Source: Rhizobiaceae bacterium (GTDB lineage Bacteria > Pseudomonadota > Alphaproteobacteria > Rhizobiales > Rhizobiaceae). From it: DNA of 8,896 nucleotides. The notes below the pieces were generated by a model. It did no database searches and was not told where the DNA came from. It worked only from the letters and a program-made list of their open reading frames with translations. The DNA lies in the NCBI GenBank assembly GCA_016793565.1, contig JAEUMA010000116.1, forward strand, positions 1 through 8,896, read 5' to 3'. Shown piece by piece: positions 1 through 6,037 of this stretch; positions within the stretch are counted from its first letter, which is position 1, and each line of letters opens with the position of its first letter. Both the position numbers and the translations under genes were made by a program.

Positions 1-1
1 C

Positions 2-1084
2 ATCGCCTACGACGCGCCGGTGGACATGTCGCCCCAGCAGCAGATCGAGGACGCCGAGCGCCGCCTGTTCGAACTGGCGGAGACCGGCCGCTACGATGGC
101 GGCTTCGAGAGTTTTACCGATGCCGTCAAGACCGCCGTGGACATGGCGAACGCCGCCTATATGCGCGACGGGCATCTTTCCGGCATCGCCACCGGCCTGC
201 GTGACCTCGACCGGCGCATGGGCGGTCTGCAGCCGTCCGACCTGATCATCATCGCCGGCCGACCGGGCATGGGCAAGACGTCGCTGGCGACCAACATCGC
301 CTTCAACATCGCCCATGCCTACGAGCCGGTGCAACAGGCCGACGGCACGTTCAAGGCCGCCAATGGCGGCGTGGTCGGCTTCTTCTCGCTGGAAATGTCG
401 TCCGAGCAGCTGGCGACCCGCATCATTTCGGAGCAGACGGAAATTCCGTCGTCCAAGATCCGACGCGGCGAAATCAGCGAGCACGACTTCACCAAGCTCG
501 TCGCCTGTTCGCAGACCATGCAGCGCCTGCCGCTCTACATCGACCAGACCGGCGGTATCTCGATCGCCCAGCTTGCCGCGCGCGCCCGACGGCTGAAGCG
601 CCAGCGCGGCCTCGACGTCATCGTCATCGACTATATCCAGCTCATGCAGGGCTCCTCCGCCAAGGCCAGCCAGGGCCGCGTGCAGGAAGTGACCGAAATC
701 ACGACGGGCCTGAAGGCGCTCGGCAAGGAACTGGGGGTGCCGATCGTCGCGCTTTCGCAGCTTTCGCGCCAAGTCGAAACCCGCGACGACAAACGCCCGC
801 AGCTGTCGGACCTGCGCGAATCGGGCTCGATCGAGCAGGACGCCGACGTGGTGATGTTCGTGTTTCGCGAGGAATATTACCTCAAGAACAAGGAGCCCAA
901 GCCCGGCACGCCGGAATATGTGCAGTGGGAGAACGACATGAACGAGGCGCGCGGCAAGGCCGAGATCATCATCGCCAAGCAGCGCCACGGCCCGACGGGT
1001 ACCGTGCCGGTCGGCTTCCAGGGCGAATTCACCCGCTTCTTCGACCTGGCCGAGGACAGCCACCTGCCCGACCGGTTCGAGTGA
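2..1084 (+). CDS. dnaB: Replicative DNA helicase DnaB, 5'-truncated by window edge
   Basis: DnaB is the hexameric helicase that unwinds DNA at the replication fork. The reading frame is open from base 2, so the gene begins upstream; 360 residues are visible of a protein that is usually about 500 residues in rhizobia. The visible part starts near the linker and covers the whole RecA-like C-terminal motor. Counting from the ATG at 20, Walker A is GRPGMGKTS (80-88), the catalytic-glutamate motif is FFSLEMS (E125), Walker B ends in D204 (VIVIDYIQ), SQLSRQVE is at 246-253, LSDLRESGSIEQDAD lies near 262-276, and the arginine-finger region is KQRHGPTG (320-327). Insertions near residues 101-117 and 288-308 are typical of alphaproteobacterial DnaB. 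The ATG at 20 is internal and is not the true start. A 68-bp gap separates it from the antitoxin-like gene. Family assignment is very secure. Confidence 0.97.
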   Translation: MAYDAPVDMSPQQQIEDAERRLFELAETGRYDGGFESFTDAVKTAVDMANAAYMRDGHLSGIATGLRDLDRRMGGLQPSDLIIIAGRPGMGKTSLATNIAFNIAHAYEPVQQADGTFKAANGGVVGFFSLEMSSEQLATRIISEQTEIPSSKIRRGEISEHDFTKLVACSQTMQRLPLYIDQTGGISIAQLAARARRLKRQRGLDVIVIDYIQLMQGSSAKASQGRVQEVTEITTGLKALGKELGVPIVALSQLSRQVETRDDKRPQLSDLRESGSIEQDADVVMFVFREEYYLKNKEPKPGTPEYVQWENDMNEARGKAEIIIAKQRHGPTGTVPVGFQGEFTRFFDLAEDSHLPDRFE

Positions 1085-1106
1085 TTCCTGGCAATCATCC
1101 GCATTT

Positions 1107-1130
1107 CATGCAATATGCATAAGATGCATG
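1107..1130. promoter_or_regulatory. Putative operator/promoter of the toxin-antitoxin cassette (ATGCAT repeats)
   Basis: This AT-rich island lies between dnaB and the antitoxin-like gene. It contains two perfect ATGCAT palindromes (1115-1120 and 1124-1129) whose starts are 9 bp apart, and a near copy ATGCAA at 1108-1113. The outer hexamers CATGCA (1107-1112) and TGCATG (1125-1130) form an inverted repeat. TAAGAT at 1120-1125 is a 4/6 match to a -10 box, but no convincing -35 box is seen. Phd/YefM antitoxins are known to bind short palindromes overlapping their own promoter, so autoregulation here is an inference from position and symmetry. Confidence 0.45.
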
Positions 1131-1152
1131 GAGCGCATGAGAGGACAGGACG

Positions 1153-1410
1153 ATGATTAAGGTCAGTGCGGCGGAATTCCAGCGCAACATCGGCCGCTAC
1201 CAGGATCTGGCGCTGACGCAGCCGGTCGCGGTGACGCGCAACGGCCGCGAGCGCACGGTCATGATCTCGACAGAGGAGTACAATCGGCTCAAGCGGCGGG
1301 ATCGCAAGGTGTTGCGGCTGCAGAATTTTACCGAAGAGATGATCGAAGCGATCGAGAAGGCCGAACCGTCGCGGGAAGCGGAAGCGTACAACCACGAGCT
1401 TGACGGCTGA
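1153..1410 (+). CDS. Phd/YefM-family antitoxin
   Basis: This 85-residue protein resembles type II antitoxins of the Phd/YefM family. The N-terminal half (about residues 1-50) has the family pattern: SAAEFQRNIGRYQDLA, then a PVAVTRNGRERTVMISTEEYNRL stretch read in two parts (β-strands followed by the EEYNRL helix). In the family this half dimerises and binds operator DNA. The acidic C-terminal tail (FTEEMIEAIEKAE … HELDG, about 59-85) fits the flexible region that wraps and neutralises a toxin. The ATG at 1153 is preceded by GAGGA at 1141-1145 with a 7-nt spacer, a good ribosome-binding site. A PemK/MazF-like gene begins 2 bp after the stop codon, so the two should be translated from one message. 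The ATGCAT repeats just upstream are a likely autoregulatory site. Family call is fairly secure; its partner and targets are inferred. Confidence 0.85.
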   Translation: MIKVSAAEFQRNIGRYQDLALTQPVAVTRNGRERTVMISTEEYNRLKRRDRKVLRLQNFTEEMIEAIEKAEPSREAEAYNHELDG

Positions 1411-1412
1411 GT

Positions 1413-1853
1413 TTGGCCACGCTTCCCAAACCAGTTCCGGGTCTGGTCATCAGATACAGCTATCTCTGGGCTGATGAGCATGACGACGGGCGCGAAGAGG
1501 GGCGCAAGGATAGGCCCTGCGCGATCGTTCTGGCCGCTTTGATGTTGGACAATTCGACCTCGGTCGTCGTGTTGCCGGTGACTCATAGCCCTCCGATGTC
1601 ACATGATTCTGCGGTGGAGATCCCTTCTGCGACCAAACGGCGTCTTGGATTGGACGGCGAGCGTTCTTGGATAGTGATTTCGGAAGCGAATGAATTCGGT
1701 TGGCCTGGCCCCGATTTGCGGCCGGCTAGCAGCGATGCCCGCATGAACGTAGCCTATGGCGAAATACCAGCGGACCTTTTCCGCAGAGTTCGGGATGCCT
1801 TCGTGCAGGCGTATCGGCAGCGCCACGCCCGTATCATCAAGAGATCGTCCTGA
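1413..1853 (+). CDS. PemK/MazF-like toxin candidate, partner of the Phd/YefM antitoxin
   Basis: This 146-residue protein is probably a divergent member of the PemK/MazF (CcdB-fold) toxins, which are usually ribosome-linked or free mRNA endonucleases. Supporting elements in order are PGLVIRYSY (9-17), GREEGRKDRPCAIVL (26-40, matching the PemK G-x-RP-x-x-V-L core), VVVLPVTHSPP (51-61), AVEIP (67-71) and SWIVISEANEFGWPGPD (85-101). It is longer than typical MazF (about 110 residues). The start is a TTG at 1413, since an in-frame stop lies at 1401-1403 and no ATG occurs before residue 44; no clear Shine-Dalgarno is seen, so translation probably depends on coupling to the antitoxin. Sampled GC is about 56% (1561-1680), below its neighbours, and rare codons occur (AGA at R14, R125 and R144, AGG at R34, ATA at I87). 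Its stop overlaps the radA start. It could instead be a conserved protein without toxic activity. Confidence 0.62.
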   Translation: MATLPKPVPGLVIRYSYLWADEHDDGREEGRKDRPCAIVLAALMLDNSTSVVVLPVTHSPPMSHDSAVEIPSATKRRLGLDGERSWIVISEANEFGWPGPDLRPASSDARMNVAYGEIPADLFRRVRDAFVQAYRQRHARIIKRSS

Positions 1854-3250
1854 TGGCCAAGACGCGCATTCAGTTCATCTGCCAGAGTTGCGGGGCGGTT
1901 TCGCCGCGCTGGGCCGGCAAGTGTGATGCCTGCGGCGGCTGGAATACGCTGGTGGAGGAAGGCACCGGCGGCATCGGCGCGGTGCCCGGCGGGTTGCGCT
2001 CTCCGCGAAAGGGCCGCCCGGTCGCGCTGACCACGCTTTCCGGCGAGATCGAGGATGCGCCGCGTATCGTGTCGGGCATCGCCGAACTCGACCGCGCCAC
2101 CGGTGGCGGCTTCGTTCCCGGTTCGGCGCTTCTGGTGGGCGGCGACCCCGGCATTGGCAAGTCGACACTCTTGATGCAGGCCGCGGCGGCGCTGGCCCAC
2201 CGCGGCCACCGCGTCGTCTACGTCTCCGGCGAGGAGGCGGTCGCGCAGGTGCGGCTGCGCGCTCAGCGGCTGGGCGCTGCGACGGCGCCCGTCGATCTCG
2301 CCGCAGAGACCAACGTGGAGGACATCCTGGCGACGCTGGCGGAAGGCCGGCGGCCGGACCTCGTCATCCTCGATTCGATCCAGACGCTGTGGACCGATCT
2401 TGCCGAATCAGCGCCCGGCACGGTCACGCAGGTGCGCGCGGCAGCCCAGGCCGTCATCCGCTATGCGAAGTCGTCAGGCGCGGCGGTCGTGCTGGTCGGC
2501 CACGTCACCAAGGAGGGGCAGATCGCGGGGCCCCGCGTTGTCGAGCACATGGTCGACGCCGTGCTGTACTTCGAAGGCGAAGGCGGCCATCACTTCCGGA
2601 TCCTGCGGGCGGTAAAAAACCGTTTCGGGCCGACCGACGAGATCGGCGTGTTCGAAATGTCCGACAAGGGCCTGCGCGAGGTCTCCAACCCCTCCGAGCT
2701 GTTCCTCGGCGAACGCCACGCCAAGGCACCGGGCGCGGCCGTATTCGCCGGCATGGAAGGTACGCGCCCCGTGCTGGTGGAGATCCAGGCGCTGGTGGCG
2801 CCCTCGCCGCTCGGCACGCCGCGCCGCACGGTGGTCGGCTGGGACGGCGCGCGCCTCGCCATGGTCCTGGCGGTTCTTGAGGCTCATTGCGGCGTGCGAT
2901 TCGCCCAGCACGACGTTTATCTCAACGTCGCCGGCGGCTACCGCATCGCCGAACCGGCGGCCGACCTCGCCGTGGCGGCGGCGCTGGTTTCCTCGCTGAC
3001 CGGAATCGCCCTGCCCGCCGACTGCGTCTATTTCGGCGAAATCAGCCTTTCCGGCGCCGTGCGGCCGGTGGCCCATGCGCAGCAGCGCCTGAAGGAAGCA
3101 GAGAAGCTGGGTTTCGCACAGGCGGTCTTGCCTTCGGGCAGCGAGGAAATTACTGGGGGATTCGGCTCCGCCAGCTTCCTGTGCGCCACGCTTGCTGATC
3201 TTGTGGTGCGCATTGCCGGGTCGCTTCGCCGGCACGGTGGGGACGACTAG
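1853..3250 (+). CDS. radA: DNA repair protein RadA (Sms)
   Basis: RadA is a DnaB-like hexameric ATPase that promotes branch migration in homologous recombination and DNA repair. The 465-residue protein has the full architecture: an N-terminal C4 zinc finger (C10, C13, C24, C27), a RecA-like core with Walker A GGDPGIGKST (96-105), Walker B VILDS (171-175) and the RadA-specific KNRFG motif (255-259), and a Lon-protease-like C-terminal domain (about 285-455) ending in a GEISLSGAVRPV segment (395-406). Length is normal for the family. The ATG at 1853 shares its A with the preceding gene's TGA stop (TGATG), and AAGAGA at 1839-1844 could act as a ribosome-binding site with an 8-nt spacer, inside the upstream coding sequence. 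RadA synthesis may therefore be coupled to the toxin-antitoxin cassette. Identification is very secure. Confidence 0.97.
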   Translation: MAKTRIQFICQSCGAVSPRWAGKCDACGGWNTLVEEGTGGIGAVPGGLRSPRKGRPVALTTLSGEIEDAPRIVSGIAELDRATGGGFVPGSALLVGGDPGIGKSTLLMQAAAALAHRGHRVVYVSGEEAVAQVRLRAQRLGAATAPVDLAAETNVEDILATLAEGRRPDLVILDSIQTLWTDLAESAPGTVTQVRAAAQAVIRYAKSSGAAVVLVGHVTKEGQIAGPRVVEHMVDAVLYFEGEGGHHFRILRAVKNRFGPTDEIGVFEMSDKGLREVSNPSELFLGERHAKAPGAAVFAGMEGTRPVLVEIQALVAPSPLGTPRRTVVGWDGARLAMVLAVLEAHCGVRFAQHDVYLNVAGGYRIAEPAADLAVAAALVSSLTGIALPADCVYFGEISLSGAVRPVAHAQQRLKEAEKLGFAQAVLPSGSEEITGGFGSASFLCATLADLVVRIAGSLRRHGGDD

Positions 3251-3263
3251 CCAACGGCGCCGA

Positions 3264-3282
3264 TGCGGCAGGAGACGCCGCA
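3264..3282 (+). other. Small stem-loop between radA and cvpA
   Basis: TGCGGC (3264-3269) and GCCGCA (3277-3282) can pair as a 6-bp stem with a 7-nt loop (AGGAGAC). It is not followed by a run of T, so it does not look like an intrinsic terminator. It sits just 5' of the preferred cvpA start and could act as a weak attenuating or processing element, or be chance in GC-rich DNA. Confidence 0.2.
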
Positions 3283-3301
3283 AGATGGAGTGCTGAACAC
3301 A

Positions 3302-3919
3302 ATGCCGATTACGCTGCTTGACGGAATTCTCGTCGGCTTCACGCTCGTTTCGGCAATGCTGGCGATGGTGCGCGGCTTTTCGCGCGAGGTGCTGTCGATC
3401 GCATCATGGGCTGCGGCGGCCGCGGCAGCCTTCTTCTTCTATCCGGTCGTACTGCCCTACGTGAAACCTTACATCGACCATGAGCAGGTCGCGATGGCGG
3501 CGGCGGCGGGCATCGTCTTCGTGGTGGCACTGATCATCGTCACGATCATCACCATGAAGATCGCCGACTTCATCATCGACTCACGCGTCGGCGCGCTCGA
3601 CCGCACGCTCGGCTTCCTCTACGGCGCGGCGCGCGGCATCCTCGTGGTGGCGGTCGCGTTGCTGTTCTTCAACTGGCTGGTCGGCGATAAGGCTCCGCCG
3701 TGGATCAGTCAGGCCAAGTCGCGCCCGCTGCTGGAGAGCATCGGCACCGCGATCGAAAACATGCTGCCGGCGGACCCGGAGAACTCGATCCTCGAGAAGC
3801 TGACCCCGCACGACAACGACACCGTTCCCGAGGCCGGAGAGGCACCGCCAGCCGACGGAGCGCCTGCCGAGGGAGCCCCCGCCGAAAGTACGCCTGCGGA
3901 GACGCCGGCCGACAATTAG
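3302..3919 (+). CDS. cvpA: CvpA-family inner-membrane protein
   Basis: This 205-residue protein belongs to the CvpA (colicin V production) family of inner-membrane proteins; the family is linked to envelope function and to purF in many bacteria, and its molecular activity is unclear. Four hydrophobic segments are visible at about residues 5-22, 29-50, 64-88 and 103-127, with the family pattern RGFSREVLSIASW (24-36) and VGALDRTLGFLYGAARG (96-112). A polar tail follows, ending in an Ala/Pro/Glu-rich repeat (about 181-205). The ATG at 3302 is preferred because MPITLLDG matches the usual start of rhizobial CvpA and TGGAG lies at 3286-3290, though the 11-nt spacer is long; an in-frame ATG at 3263 would add 13 residues and has no visible ribosome-binding site. 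It lies 51 bp after radA and 58 bp before purF. Confidence 0.92.
   Translation: MPITLLDGILVGFTLVSAMLAMVRGFSREVLSIASWAAAAAAAFFFYPVVLPYVKPYIDHEQVAMAAAAGIVFVVALIIVTIITMKIADFIIDSRVGALDRTLGFLYGAARGILVVAVALLFFNWLVGDKAPPWISQAKSRPLLESIGTAIENMLPADPENSILEKLTPHDNDTVPEAGEAPPADGAPAEGAPAESTPAETPADN
3842..3916 (+). repeat. Pentapeptide-repeat tail of CvpA (Ala-Pro-Ala-Glu-X)
   Basis: The last 25 codons of cvpA encode a degenerate 5-residue repeat: APAEG, APAES and TPAET, flanked by APPADG and PADN. It is acidic, proline-rich and probably disordered. Different codons are used in the copies, so this looks like protein-level drift or selection rather than a recent DNA slippage event. Confidence 0.6.
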
Positions 3920-3944
3920 CGGTGGCGGAAGCTGGCAGGTGCGC

Positions 3945-3950
3945 CTATAT
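3945..3950 (+). promoter_or_regulatory. Possible purF promoter (-10-like CTATAT)
   Basis: CTATAT resembles the -10 element common in alphaproteobacterial housekeeping promoters. A matching -35 is poor: GGTGGC at 3921-3926 agrees with CTTGAC at only three positions, with an 18-nt spacer. If used, transcription would start around 3957, downstream of the in-frame GTG at 3939 and upstream of the ATG at 3978, which would fit the chosen purF start. The evidence is weak. Confidence 0.25.
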
Positions 3951-3977
3951 GACCGCTTTGCACAAGAGGCTGCGCTG

Positions 3978-5444
3978 ATGGCACAAGCTGACCCCTTGGC
4001 GGCGGAAGCCGGCGATCATTTCCATGACGAGTGCGGCGTGTTCGGGATCTTCGGCCGGCAGGACGCGGCGGCGATCGTCACGCTCGGGTTGCACGCCTTG
4101 CAGCACCGGGGCCAGGAGGCGGCCGGCATCGTTTCCTTCGACGGCACGCAGTTCCATGTCGAGCGCCACGTCGGGTTGATCGGAGACACCTTCACGAAGC
4201 AGGCGGTAATCGAGCGGCTCAAGGGCACGCGCGCGATCGGCCATACGCGCTACGCCACGACGGGAGGTTCCGGCCTCCGCAACGTGCAACCGTTCTTCGC
4301 CGAACTCGCCGACGGCGGCCTCGCAATCGCGCATAACGGCAACATCACCAACGCCATGACCGTGCAGCGGGCCCTGCAGAAGCAGGGCGCGATCTTCTCC
4401 TCCACCTCCGATACGGAGACGCTCCTGCACCTCATCGCGACGAGCAAGGAGCGCGACCTCAACGCCCGTTTCGTGGACGCTGTGCGTCAGGTCGAGGGTG
4501 CGTTCTCGCTGGTGGCGCTGACCTCCAAGAAGATGATCGGCTGCCGCGACCCGCTCGGCATCCGGCCGCTGGTGCTGGGTGATCTCGACGGCGCCTGGAT
4601 CCTTGCGTCGGAGACCTGCGCGCTCGACATTATCGGCGCCCGCTTCGTACGCGATCTCAAACCCGGTGAAATGATCGTGGTCACGTCGAAGGGCATCGAG
4701 AGCCACTTCCCGTTCGAGCCGGTCAAATCGCGCTTCTGCGTGTTCGAATATGTCTACTTCGCCCGACCCGACTCATCGGTCGAAGGCCGCAACGTCTACG
4801 ACGTGCGCAAGCGGATCGGCCGCGAACTCGCCCGTGAATCGCCGATTGACGCCGACATCGTCGTCCCGGTGCCCGATTCGGGCACGCCAGCTGCGATCGG
4901 CTTTTCGCAGGCCGCCGGCATCCCGTTCGAACTCGGCATCATCCGCAACCACTATGTCGGCCGCACCTTCATCCAGCCCGGCGATTCTATCCGCCACATG
5001 GGCGTGAAGCTGAAGCACAACGCCAATCGCCGCACCATCGAGGGAAAGCGCGTGGTGCTGGTCGACGACAGCATTGTGCGCGGCACCACCAGCCAGAAGA
5101 TCGTGCAGATGGTTCGCGAGGCCGGCGCACGGGAAGTGCACATGCGGATCGCCTCGCCGCCCACCCGCGCTTCCTGCTTCTACGGCGTCGACACACCGGA
5201 GAAGGCCAAGCTGCTCGCCTCGCGCATGACGGTCGAGGAAATGGCCGACTTCATCCGCGTCGATTCGCTCGGCTTCCTTTCGATCGACGGCCTCTACCGC
5301 GCGGTCGGAGAACAGGGCCGCGACGATTCGCAGCCGCAGTTCTGCGACGCCTGCTTCACCGGCGAGTATCCCACCCGGCTGACGGATTTCGACGGCGCGG
5401 ACAATGTCCGCACGCTCTCGCTGCTGGCAGCTGGCGGGCAATAG
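3978..5444 (+). CDS. purF: Amidophosphoribosyltransferase (PurF)
   Basis: PurF catalyses the first step of de novo purine synthesis: PRPP plus glutamine give 5-phosphoribosylamine, glutamate and pyrophosphate. Counting from the ATG at 3978 (488 residues), the class II glutaminase nucleophile is C19 in DECGVFG, so 18 residues would be removed as a propeptide, as known for Fe-S type PurF. HTRYATTGG (89-97) and NGNITN (120-125) complete the glutaminase site. The PRPP-binding loop is VVLVDDSIVRGTTS (359-372). C254, C400, C456 and C459 (the last two as FCDACF) match the expected 4Fe-4S cluster ligands. The ATG at 3978 has AAGAGG at 3964-3969 with an 8-nt spacer; an in-frame GTG at 3939 would add 13 residues and has the weaker GGAAG. 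purF ends 2 bp before the convergent DoxX gene. Confidence 0.97.
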   Translation: MAQADPLAAEAGDHFHDECGVFGIFGRQDAAAIVTLGLHALQHRGQEAAGIVSFDGTQFHVERHVGLIGDTFTKQAVIERLKGTRAIGHTRYATTGGSGLRNVQPFFAELADGGLAIAHNGNITNAMTVQRALQKQGAIFSSTSDTETLLHLIATSKERDLNARFVDAVRQVEGAFSLVALTSKKMIGCRDPLGIRPLVLGDLDGAWILASETCALDIIGARFVRDLKPGEMIVVTSKGIESHFPFEPVKSRFCVFEYVYFARPDSSVEGRNVYDVRKRIGRELARESPIDADIVVPVPDSGTPAAIGFSQAAGIPFELGIIRNHYVGRTFIQPGDSIRHMGVKLKHNANRRTIEGKRVVLVDDSIVRGTTSQKIVQMVREAGAREVHMRIASPPTRASCFYGVDTPEKAKLLASRMTVEEMADFIRVDSLGFLSIDGLYRAVGEQGRDDSQPQFCDACFTGEYPTRLTDFDGADNVRTLSLLAAGGQ

Positions 5445-5446
5445 GT

Positions 5447-5854
5447 CTACCGTTCCTTCCAGAAAACGCTGCGGCGTAGCGCCAATACATCGCCCGGTCC
5501 GTGGACGGCCGCGAAGAGCAGGCCGGCCAGGAATGTGAAGTGATCCACGAAGAAGCCGAACTCGGCCTGGTTCGCCTGCCAATGGCTGGGACCATGGAAG
5601 GCGAAGGCTAGAAAGACCACATAGACGCCGGCCAGCAGGGCCGCTTCCGAAAAGAACGCCCCGGTCAGAAACGCCAGCGCCAGCCCGAGTTCGAAGAACG
5701 CCGCCAGCCAGGCCAGCAGCATGGGCATCGGAAAGCCGGCCGCCTCGATATAGGCGGCCGTCGCCGGCATGTCCGCGAACTTGAAGGTCAGCGCCATGAC
5801 GAACAGGCCTCCGAAGATCAGTCGGGCGAGGAGGATCGCGGCGGTTTTGGCCAT
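5447..5854 (-). CDS. DoxX-family membrane protein
   Basis: This 135-residue integral membrane protein is of the DoxX family, small four-helix inner-membrane proteins some of whose members are associated with quinone/thiol redox reactions or stress responses; the role of this one is unknown. Hydrophobic segments are visible at about residues 5-24, 45-66, 70-88 and 99-117. The family-like features are RLIFGGLFVMALTFKFAD (11-28), the PMLLAWLAAFFELGLALA stretch (44-61) and an HGPSHW motif (87-92). The start MAKTAAIL is chosen because AAGGGA (complement of 5864-5869) lies 9 nt upstream; the frame stays open further upstream without family-like sequence. It converges on purF with 2 bp between stop codons and is divergent from the SDR gene, sharing a 183-bp gap that holds a palindrome. 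Confidence 0.88.
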   Translation of the reverse strand: MAKTAAILLARLIFGGLFVMALTFKFADMPATAAYIEAAGFPMPMLLAWLAAFFELGLALAFLTGAFFSEAALLAGVYVVFLAFAFHGPSHWQANQAEFGFFVDHFTFLAGLLFAAVHGPGDVLALRRSVFWKER

Positions 5855-5918
5855 GTCGGATGTTCCCTTCGAGTAATCGTTTCTGCAAGGACGGGCAGCA
5901 ACGCGCGTGGCCGACATG

Positions 5919-5940
5919 ATCGCTGAAATTTCACGCATCG
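5919..5940. promoter_or_regulatory. Palindromic operator candidate between divergent DoxX and SDR genes
   Basis: A perfect 10-bp palindrome TGAAATTTCA (5925-5934) is flanked symmetrically by GAT (5919-5921) and ATC (5938-5940), giving 16 symmetric positions of 22. It lies about 70 bp from the DoxX start codon and about 100 bp from the SDR start codon, the usual location for a regulator site controlling divergent genes. A weak minus-strand promoter-like pair follows toward DoxX (TTGCTG, complement of 5897-5902; GATTAC, complement of 5873-5878; 18-nt spacer). No regulator gene is encoded in the window, so the binder is unknown. Confidence 0.4.
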
Positions 5941-6037
5941 CCAGCCAATGGTCGCAAGAGCCGGCACGAGGCGGGTTCCGCCGGCAAGAGATTCGTCCTA
6001 TCTGGACGCGGCGTCTCAGACACAACCGGACATGCGC

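Noticed and set aside
2474..3283. Minus-strand open frame of 269 codons antisense to radA
   Set aside because: No family-like sequence and complete overlap with the intact RadA Lon-like domain.
5420..5431. Inverted repeat GCTGC-TG-GCAGC near the end of purF
   Set aside because: The 2-nt loop is too short for a stable hairpin, there is no T-run, and it encodes an alanine/leucine-rich PurF C-terminus.
4773..5888. Long minus-strand open frame of 371 codons antisense to purF and overlapping DoxX
   Set aside because: It lies opposite conserved PurF motifs and shows no recognisable domain; high GC commonly opens antisense frames.
5948..6037. Longer SDR start giving a 30-residue N-terminal extension
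   Set aside because: No ribosome-binding site before 5948 and the extension does not resemble a signal peptide; SDRs normally begin shortly before the TGxxxGIG motif.
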